From positions 29,812-93,811 of the forward strand of contig NZ_JAGGPM010000014.1 of the NCBI RefSeq assembly GCF_018613835.1: a stretch of DNA of 64,000 nucleotides. Direction: 5' to 3'. Below the pieces are notes generated by a model, which worked only from the letters and a program-made list of their open reading frames with translations, was not told the DNA's origin and searched no databases. Positions 58,619 to 64,000 of this stretch are shown in pieces. The stretch comes from Arthrobacter sp. ISL-5. GTDB lineage: Bacteria > Actinomycetota > Actinomycetes > Actinomycetales > Micrococcaceae. Made by a program: the position numbers and the translations under genes. Numbering within the stretch: position 1 is the first letter of the stretch; the number at the start of each line of letters is the position of its first letter.

Positions 58619-59376
58619 CGGAACAACTCAGCTTTCTTGATCACTGTCGGCGTGTTTTGAGTAGCCGTGCGCGGTTCTTTGGTCAGCCACATTTCTCCGA
58701 ACTCGGCACCTACCGCGATCTTCGTGGCATCGGTGTCGTTACGGGCAAATGTCACGATGAATGAACCCGTCGGCAGTTGCGTGTTGGTCTTCTCATCCGG
58801 GTCAGTCGCGGTTGTAGATTTTGCGGTCGTCTTCGGCAGGGCGCGCTGGACACTGGTCACCAGAACCTTATGGAAGACCATTTGCCCTGATTCCGGGGCG
58901 GCACCTCCAGGTCGGGCACCCTGGTCGAACAACATCACGATTCCGACCGTGTCACCCGCTACCAGCCGGCCACCAATCACCCGTTCGGCGGCCAACTCAA
59001 CCGATATCTCCTGCATGCCGGCGGGAACCGGAACGGAGCCGGGCGCGGACAGACTCTCCGGGTCAACCAGGCGTGCACCGAGGAGTGCTTCTCCAGGCAG
59101 GAGATCGACGCCGGCGACCTTCCCCTCCAGTCCTTCAAGGTTCTTGAGGGCGCCGTTGGGAATCGATCCCGACGGCAACGACGCGAGCTTCACGGCGTTT
59201 TTGATGTCTTCGAGGCTTGCACCCTCGGGAATCTGGTTCTGAACGACCAAGACTTCGAGGGGGTGTAGGTCCTTTTGAGCACGCAGCTCCGACCCTTGAA
59301 CGTATGAGACCAGAAGCAGAGTGCCGACTATTGCCAGCACGAGTGCGACGGCGCCTCCCAGAAGGCGAGTTTTCAT
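58615..59376 (-). CDS. cpaB: Tad pilus assembly protein CpaB/RcpC (cluster 2)
   Basis: The 253 residues begin MKTRLLGGAVALVLAIVGTL, a membrane anchor, then a SAF-type domain (LEVLVVQNQIPEGASLEDIK to DLLPGEALLGARLVDPE). The remaining extracytoplasmic region ends GEMWLTKEPRTA and VIKKAELFR, matching the cluster-1 protein's end. Confidence 0.9.
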   Translation of the reverse strand: MKTRLLGGAVALVLAIVGTLLLVSYVQGSELRAQKDLHPLEVLVVQNQIPEGASLEDIKNAVKLASLPSGSIPNGALKNLEGLEGKVAGVDLLPGEALLGARLVDPESLSAPGSVPVPAGMQEISVELAAERVIGGRLVAGDTVGIVMLFDQGARPGGAAPESGQMVFHKVLVTSVQRALPKTTAKSTTATDPDEKTNTQLPTGSFIVTFARNDTDATKIAVGAEFGEMWLTKEPRTATQNTPTVIKKAELFR

Positions 59377-59408
59377 TTTGGTTTTTCCAATCTGTTAGCT
59401 GGTTGGAT

Positions 59409-60425
59409 CTAGCCGATGAGTCGGGCAGTGGTTCCGCCCAGGTTTGGTCCGGTACCGGTGAACTCATCCAATGTGACGAAACGGACGAAGTGGCCTTTGA
59501 TGCCTAAGCAGTCTTTTCCGCACTCAGCTTTGGTGATGTTCCACTGAGCCCCGGGGAACTTCCAGCCTGTAGCCTGAAAGGCAGCAAAACCATAGATGGT
59601 GTATTCGGCATTGGCTCCTTCTAGACCGTTGGTTTCCTGGAAGATGGGGATCAACGTGGGACTGGTCTTGAGGGCCTCCAGCCTGGCCTTACAGTCCTTT
59701 GAGATGCTCGCACCGGGGGCACTACCGGCCTCGGGATCGTCAGTACTCACATCGGCTGAGCAGGGCTCGGTGCCGTCTTCTTTCAGCCAGCCAAAGCCGC
59801 CAGGAACAGCGTGGCCGGTTGGCCCATTGCACGTAGTTGTCAGCGCCTTTGTGTCATACCGGATGAGTACGTCGGTCAGAGATGGGTCGCCGGTGAAATC
59901 GCCGGTTGACAGGAGATCCTCGAGCTGCACCTCGCTAAGCGCCTGCTCAAAAACGCACCAGGAAAAAGTCCAGGGAAGCGATGCTCCCGCACCCGGGCCT
60001 CCCCAGCTAGCCCGGGCGGATGCGGCGATGTCAGCGGTGTCGATTCCCAAGGCGCGGGCGAAAGTCAGTGAAAAGTGATTGTTACCATCGGTGTCCCTCG
60101 ACTGAGTGGTGACGTCGACAGTGCCGGCAGTTGCATCAACCACGAGGTTTTGGATATTGGTCGCGTTGTCCAGCGCATTGCCGTTACCCATGGTCTCGGC
60201 CAAGGTGTCGGGCGCGGTGCATTCTGCGGACGAAGAGTCATTAGCGCAGGCTTGGGCAATCGCTAGTGCCGCGGAATCGGCGCCATTTTGCAGTTGGGAG
60301 TGCTCGGAGTACATCGTTGCAACATCGACGGCGAACGCTGTTATGCCGAGCATTGCCACGATGAGGAGAGCGGTCAGCGGCGCCACGGCGCCCCGCTCGG
60401 AATTGTCGTGCGTTAGCCGCCACAT
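59409..60425 (-). CDS. tadG: TadG-like pilus protein (cluster 2)
   Basis: The 338 residues start MWRLTHDNSERGAVAPLTAL with the Tad-like helix (LLIVAMLGITAFAVDVATMY) and SEHSQLQNGADSAALAIAQA, then a cysteine-containing extracytoplasmic region (about seven cysteines). The ATG overlaps the end of tadE in another frame. It is the paralogue of the gene at 51777-52805, but identity is clearly lower outside the N-terminus. Confidence 0.86.
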   Translation of the reverse strand: MWRLTHDNSERGAVAPLTALLIVAMLGITAFAVDVATMYSEHSQLQNGADSAALAIAQACANDSSSAECTAPDTLAETMGNGNALDNATNIQNLVVDATAGTVDVTTQSRDTDGNNHFSLTFARALGIDTADIAASARASWGGPGAGASLPWTFSWCVFEQALSEVQLEDLLSTGDFTGDPSLTDVLIRYDTKALTTTCNGPTGHAVPGGFGWLKEDGTEPCSADVSTDDPEAGSAPGASISKDCKARLEALKTSPTLIPIFQETNGLEGANAEYTIYGFAAFQATGWKFPGAQWNITKAECGKDCLGIKGHFVRFVTLDEFTGTGPNLGGTTARLIG

Positions 60426-60853
60426 CGCATTACGCCCCTTCCGGTGAGTGAGACGTCTGCCGGCATTCCCGGAATCAGTCCCGGTAGCCCTGTCAGATAC
60501 GTCGTGTTGAAAGTTACTGTCACCACTACGTTGTCGCCGGGCGAGCAGGCGCCGGCGTCGTGGGCAACGTCCACGTTGTCCGCCACCAGGTCAACGGATG
60601 GCGCGGCCACGACGCCGGCATTTTGCGCGTCTTCATCGCTATAGCCGGCGTCGGCATAATGGACTGCTGCGTAGCGGGCAGCCTCCCTGGCTGCTTCCGA
60701 CAAGGCAACTTGGATGTTGAAGGCCCGGCCGAATTCAAAGATTCCCAAAACCAGCATGAGAAGGATGGGCAGGATGAGCGCAAATTCGACGGCCGCGGCG
60801 CCCTTTTCGCCAATCCGCGATGCGCTGCACTTTGGCTGGAGTAGTTTGTGCAT
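60413..60853 (-). CDS. tadE: TadE-like pseudopilin (cluster 2)
   Basis: The 146 residues have a basic N-terminus, the prepilin-like site GEKG/AAAVEFALILP with glutamate at +5, a helix, and LGIFEFGRAFNIQVALSEAA, the TadE signature. The ATG overlaps the stop of the upstream pilin gene (TGATG seen as ATGA-type coupling). Confidence 0.88.
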   Translation of the reverse strand: MHKLLQPKCSASRIGEKGAAAVEFALILPILLMLVLGIFEFGRAFNIQVALSEAAREAARYAAVHYADAGYSDEDAQNAGVVAAPSVDLVADNVDVAHDAGACSPGDNVVVTVTFNTTYLTGLPGLIPGMPADVSLTGRGVMRCGG

Positions 60854-61056
60854 CAGAGACCGTCGATGACTGCTTGGAACCCTGGAATGAGTTGCTCTCC
60901 CAGAGCTATGACTGCGCCAATGATGACAGTGGCAATAAATGCAACCAGCAGGCTGTATTCGACGGCCGTCGCTCCAGCCTCAGATTCGGGCAGCCGGCCG
61001 ATTCTCGCCAGCGCGTTCGAGAATAGTTGTATTCGACGAGAATGGGTTCTAGCCAC
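60853..61056 (-). CDS. flp: Flp-family pilin 4 (cluster 2)
   Basis: A 67-residue Flp prepilin: basic leader MARTHSRRIQLFSNALARIG, cleavage site SEAG/ATAVEYS with glutamate at +5, helix LLVAFIATVIIGAVIALGEQ and a short tail without cysteine. It is directly coupled to tadE and separated from pilin 3 by about 200 bases that include a strong hairpin, so it may be a lower-level pilin. Confidence 0.9.
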   Translation of the reverse strand: MARTHSRRIQLFSNALARIGRLPESEAGATAVEYSLLVAFIATVIIGAVIALGEQLIPGFQAVIDGL

Positions 61057-61255
61057 GAGATTCCCCCCTGGAGAAACAAAAGGCCTAAATATAGAAAGGG
61101 CCTTGAGGAATGAAAAGGGCGTCGAGGAACGAAAAGCCCTATGAAGTGAAGGGACCTTGAAAAAAGGCAGGAAACGAAAAACCTAGGGACGGTCTGCCGG
61201 TTGAGGCGGGTAGTCCGCTTCCGGCAGACCGCCCCTGGGTCTTGGTCGTGAACGG
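61057..61255 (-). terminator. Pilin 3-pilin 4 gap with attenuator hairpin
   Basis: GGTCTGCCGG (61191-61200) and CCGGCAGACC (61221-61230) form a perfect 10-bp stem with additional pairing in the 20-base loop. On the minus strand a T-rich stretch (GGTTTTTCGTTTCC) follows about ten bases further on, making a partial terminator after pilin 3 likely. The purine-rich rest contains GAGGAATGAAAAGGGC and the similar GAGGAACGAAAAGCCC. Confidence 0.6.
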
Positions 61256-61465
61256 CTACGGTGTTACGGCGCCACCAAGCTCGGTTGTGATTTTCACGAA
61301 CGCATCATTGATCTGTCCGCCGAGGGTGACGACGGTGCCGATGATGACGGCTGCGATCAGGGCCACGAGCAGGCCGTACTCAACGGCGGTTGCGCCTTTT
61401 TCGGATTCCAGCCGATCCTTGATTCCGGAAACGAATGCAAGAACCGAGACCATGAGAGTAGTCAT
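61256..61465 (-). CDS. flp: Flp-family pilin 3 (cluster 2)
   Basis: A 69-residue Flp prepilin: leader MTTLMVSVLAFVSGIKDRLE, cleavage site SEKG/ATAVEYG, helix LLVALIAAVIIGTVVTLGGQ and a short tail (INDAFVKITTELGGAVTP) without cysteine. It is the first gene of cluster 2 and probably its major pilin. Confidence 0.92.
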   Translation of the reverse strand: MTTLMVSVLAFVSGIKDRLESEKGATAVEYGLLVALIAAVIIGTVVTLGGQINDAFVKITTELGGAVTP

Positions 61466-61732
61466 TGTATTTTCCTTAATTATCGATGGAATAAATTACC
61501 GACCACCTGCTCCCCCCATTGCGAAGGGCCGGTGCTTCGATAGCTAAAAGAATTCCACTGGGGCACGCCGGCAACAATGCGTAGGCATACTCGAGTTTCT
61601 AAGGGGGCCTATAGCTACCCCCCAGAAAAGGTACTCAGATTAGAAATTCACAAGCAGAAAACTACTTGGATTGCTAAGCCTGGCTTAGCTTTATTTCCCC
61701 AGATCGGACTGGTCGAGGGGCCGTGGCGTCAG
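61466..61732 (-). promoter_or_regulatory. AT-rich upstream region of Tad cluster 2 with palindrome
   Basis: These 267 bases lie between the peptidase stop and pilin 3 and are clearly more AT-rich than their surroundings. They hold a perfect 8+1+8 palindrome GCTAAGCCTGGCTTAGC (61673-61689) and a GGGGG/CCCCC inverted repeat around CTATAGCTA (61600-61621). The palindrome could be an operator for cluster 2 or a terminator element for the peptidase gene. Confidence 0.4.
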
Positions 61733-62467
61733 CTAGGACGTGAAGAGAACCAGTCCCAGGGTGGCGGCCAGCATGGAGGGGCCGAAGGCCACTTCGGACG
61801 TCTTTTCCGCGCGGTTGAGCCTAATCAAAACGAAGGAGAAAATACCGCCCACAACGAACCCGAGGGCACCGCCGTAGAACAGCTGGCTCCAACCCAAGTA
61901 GCCCAAGTACAGGCCCACTGGTGCGGCCAGTTTCACGTCGCCCATTCCGATGCCGCTGGGCGAAATAATCGCCAGAATCAGGTAGACAACGAACAAAATG
62001 GCTGCGCCGGCGGCCGCGCGAAGCAGCTCGGTCCAGCCTGCCGTGGCCGTGCTGCTGACGACGAAGAGCGCCAGGCCGGCCACCAGCAAGGCCAGTACTA
62101 GGGGATTCGGCAATAAATGGTGGGCAAAATCAATGCGGGCCAGTTGCACGCCGAGCACGCCAAGGACCAGAAATGCCGGCAATGACCAGTCCATTCCGAA
62201 CCGCAACGCCAATGCTGCGCAGAGAACACCGGTGAGTGCCGCCGTCGTAATTCTTGTCCATATTCCCGGGAGTCCGCCGAGGCGGGGCATGGTGCGGGTG
62301 ATCAGCAGTTCGGCGAGCACGCCGAGAAGGGCACCGAGCAGCCCGATGGCAAGGGCGAAGAGCGGGTCGGCGCTGGCGGCAATACCTGCTGAAGACACAT
62401 GGACTCCCTGATTGGAACGGTCCGGCGCCTGCACGGGCGTCCAAGCCCCCGCCACCGGATACCCCAT
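61733..62467 (-). CDS. A24-family prepilin peptidase (CpaA/TadV type)
   Basis: It cleaves the leader of Flp prepilins at the G/A site in the membrane. The two catalytic aspartates are Asp113 (ARIDFAHHLLPNP) and Asp177 in the GxGD motif IGMGDVKLAAP. About seven membrane helices; no N-terminal methylase domain. ATG 62467 gives 244 residues; GTG 62398 (MSSAGIAASADPLFALAIGL), with AGGGAG upstream, is an equally good start. It is the only prepilin peptidase in the window and probably serves both Tad clusters. Confidence 0.9.
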   Translation of the reverse strand: MGYPVAGAWTPVQAPDRSNQGVHVSSAGIAASADPLFALAIGLLGALLGVLAELLITRTMPRLGGLPGIWTRITTAALTGVLCAALALRFGMDWSLPAFLVLGVLGVQLARIDFAHHLLPNPLVLALLVAGLALFVVSSTATAGWTELLRAAAGAAILFVVYLILAIISPSGIGMGDVKLAAPVGLYLGYLGWSQLFYGGALGFVVGGIFSFVLIRLNRAEKTSEVAFGPSMLAATLGLVLFTS

Positions 62468-62468
62468 T

Positions 62469-62498
62469 TTGACCCTGACGCCCGGTTCGCGCTATTCT
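62469..62498 (+). promoter_or_regulatory. Promoter of rplM-rpsI
   Basis: TTGACC (62469-62474), 18-bp spacer, TATTCT (62493-62498): the best sigma-70-type promoter in the window. It begins one base from the divergent peptidase ATG at 62467. Confidence 0.7.
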
Positions 62499-62504
62499 TG
62501 GTAG

Positions 62505-62705
62505 TCGTTGTGCGTGTCCTTTCTCGATGATGCGTGCCCGCTGAGAATCCGGTTGCAGGATAACTACTCCTCGGGCACATTCGGGACTCCGGGACCACTG
62601 GATTCATAGAGCCCTCACCTCTGTTCCGGTAGCGCATAGATAGTAGGTGCACACCCTTACGTGACACCTAAACAAGAACGCCAGAACAAGAACGAGGCAA
62701 ACACC
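62505..62705 (+). promoter_or_regulatory. rplM leader
   Basis: About 200 bases of leader lie between the promoter and the rplM start. No gene is supported. L13 leaders are known in some bacteria, but I could not match a specific fold here. Confidence 0.35.
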
Positions 62706-63149
62706 GTGCGTACGTACACCCCGAAGCCCGGCGATATCAACCGCCAGTGGCACGTCATTGACGCCACAGACGTTGTCCTTGGTCGTCTTGCCAGCCAGAC
62801 CGCAATCCTGCTGCGCGGCAAGCACAAGGCCACTTTTGCGCCCCACATGGACATGGGCGACTTCGTCATCATCATCAACGCTGAGAAGGTCGCCCTCACC
62901 GGCGCCAAGCTCGAGCAGAAGCGCGCTTACCGGCACTCCGGCTACCCGGGCGGCCTGACCTCCGTCAACTACGCGGAGCTGCTGGAATCCAACCCGGTCC
63001 GCGCCGTGGAGAAGGCCATCAAGGGCATGCTCCCCAAGAACTCCCTCGCTGCACAGCAGCTGGGCAAGCTGAAGGTTTACCGCGGTGCAGAGCACCCGCA
63101 CGCCGCTCAGCAGCCCAAGACTTTCGAAATTTCCCAGGTCGCCCAGTAG
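62706..63149 (+). CDS. rplM: 50S ribosomal protein L13
   Basis: L13 is an early 23S rRNA-binding assembly protein. The start is GTG 62706 ([20 protein letters not shown]), giving the standard 147 residues; the frame extends upstream without support. [20 protein letters not shown] and [20 protein letters not shown] are typical. Confidence 0.97.
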   Translation: MRTYTPKPGDINRQWHVIDATDVVLGRLASQTAILLRGKHKATFAPHMDMGDFVIIINAEKVALTGAKLEQKRAYRHSGYPGGLTSVNYAELLESNPVRAVEKAIKGMLPKNSLAAQQLGKLKVYRGAEHPHAAQQPKTFEISQVAQ

Positions 63150-63187
63150 TCCTGGCCACCAAACAACTTATCTATACAAGGAGAACC

Positions 63188-63694
63188 GTGGCTCAGAACG
63201 AAGAGACCACCGAAGCCGTTGAGGCAGAGGAAACCCTGACCAGCTACACCTCGGAAAGCGGAGCTGCTGAAGCTGCTGCGCCGAAGAAGGAGCGCCCGGC
63301 ACTGACCGTTGCCGGCGCAGCTGTTGGCCGCCGCAAGGAAGCCGTTGCACGCGTTCGCGTTGTGCCGGGCTCCGGCAAGTGGACCATCAACGGCCGTGCG
63401 CTGGATAACTACTTCCCGAACAAGCTGCACCAGCAGGACGTCAACGAGCCCTTCAAGATCCTCGATCTTGACGGCGCCTACGACGTCATTGCCCGCATCC
63501 ACGGTGGAGGCATTTCCGGTCAGGCCGGCGCGCTGCGCCTCGGCATCGCCCGTTCACTGAACGAGATCGACGTTGAAAACAACCGCGCCATCCTGAAGAA
63601 GGCTGGCTACCTTTCACGTGACGCCCGCGTCATCGAGCGTAAGAAGGCCGGTCTCAAGAAGGCCCGCAAGGCTCAGCAGTACTCCAAGCGCTAA
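63188..63694 (+). CDS. rpsI: 30S ribosomal protein S9
   Basis: S9's C-terminal tail contacts P-site tRNA. GTG start with AAGGAGAA upstream. The 168 residues have an acidic Ala/Glu-rich N-terminal extension (about 38 residues), then [20 protein letters not shown] and the tail [12 protein letters not shown]. Longer than the 130 residues of E. coli because of the N-terminal extension. Confidence 0.97.
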   Translation: MAQNEETTEAVEAEETLTSYTSESGAAEAAAPKKERPALTVAGAAVGRRKEAVARVRVVPGSGKWTINGRALDNYFPNKLHQQDVNEPFKILDLDGAYDVIARIHGGGISGQAGALRLGIARSLNEIDVENNRAILKKAGYLSRDARVIERKKAGLKKARKAQQYSKR

Positions 63695-63724
63695 ATCCGC
63701 TTACGAAGCGTTCAGTCGCTTTAC

Positions 63725-63759
63725 AGAAGCCCGTCCCGCCATTGGTGGGGCGGGCTTCT
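63725..63759 (+). terminator. Terminator after rpsI
   Basis: AGAAGCCCG-T-CCC... pairs with ...GGGG-CGGGCTTCT around ATT (63725-63759). The expected T tract is missing; a group II intron begins two bases later. Confidence 0.8.
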
Positions 63760-63761
63760 GC

Positions 63762-64000
63762 GTGTACGCCCAGCATGGGCATTTGCTTGAAGGGTGAAAG
63801 TCCTCTGGAGGAGAAGGTGGTTTAACTTCTAGCCAATGGCAACTGCGTCATCGTGAGGTGGGGTGGGAAGGAAGCCGGAGGCAAATCCCTGCACCGAGGG
63901 ACACGAACCGTATAGAAGGCATGCTGGTCGGGGTGAGCCAGCACGTGATGGTGAAGCCCGTTCCACCGAAACGGCCAGTGTGTAAATGCGGCGGCGGCAG
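63762..64000 (+). mobile_element. Group II intron, 5' part (runs off the window)
   Basis: The sequence from GTGTACGCCCAGCATGGGC has the layout of domain I of a bacterial group II intron: the GTGYG-like 5' end, GGGTGAAAGTCC near 63795, GGAAGGAAGCCGGAGGCAAA near 63870, a GACACGAACCG element near 63899 and CCACCGAAACGGCC near 63963. Such introns usually carry a reverse transcriptase/maturase gene further 3', beyond this window. The structural class is not decided. It sits directly behind the rpsI terminator hairpin, a preferred kind of site for class C introns. Confidence 0.78.

Overview
The window is high-GC actinobacterial DNA, most like Arthrobacter/Pseudarthrobacter. Indicators are the order rplJL-rpoBC-rpsLG-fusA-tuf-S10-spc-alpha operons-truA-rplM-rpsI, frequent GTG/TTG starts, a short adenylate kinase, alanine/glutamate-rich tails on several ribosomal proteins, and -10 elements of the TAGACT type. 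This assignment comes from recognising protein sequences, not from a database search.

Layout. 1-1866: end of a GNAT acetyltransferase, an L10-type leader with attenuator, rplJ and rplL. 1869-3652: a 66-bp palindromic repeat and a minus-strand thiolase/YbaK pair. 3653-11680: rpoB and rpoC. 11702-16572: rpsL, rpsG, fusA, tuf. 16625-20442: an accessory patch between tuf and rpsJ holding a polytopic membrane protein, three membrane micro-ORFs and a GH1 beta-glycosidase. 20519-26283: S10 operon (rpsJ to rpsQ). 26455-30939: spc operon, rplN to rplO, without rpsN. 30963-33888: secY-adk-map from their own promoter. 33903-34960: a second copy of the 66-bp palindrome and a P1-family peptidase. 34973-39346: infA, rpmJ, rpsM, rpsK, rpoA, rplQ, truA.

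39347-62467 is an accessory island of about 23 kb between truA and rplM. It starts with small membrane proteins and a methyltransferase. An unusual signalling patch follows: two paralogous OmpR-type response regulators, a full membrane histidine kinase, a stand-alone kinase ATPase domain and an HPt-like protein whose phospho-histidine position is leucine. Then come two complete Tad/Flp pilus clusters in tandem, both on the minus strand and both in the order flp-flp-tadE-tadG-cpaB-cpaE-cpaF-tadB-tadC, with one prepilin peptidase upstream of the second. Each cluster has a strong hairpin just downstream of pilin gene(s), which could let pilin be made in excess of assembly proteins.

62469-63759: a good promoter (TTGACC-18-TATTCT), rplM, rpsI and a terminator. 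Immediately beyond the terminator hairpin lies the 5' part of a group II intron that runs off the window.

Most of the window is core transcription and translation machinery. The less ordinary content is the tandem Tad loci with their regulators, the paired 66-bp palindromes, the terminator hairpin inside the start of truA, and the intron behind the rpsI terminator. No tRNA, rRNA or CRISPR array was found.
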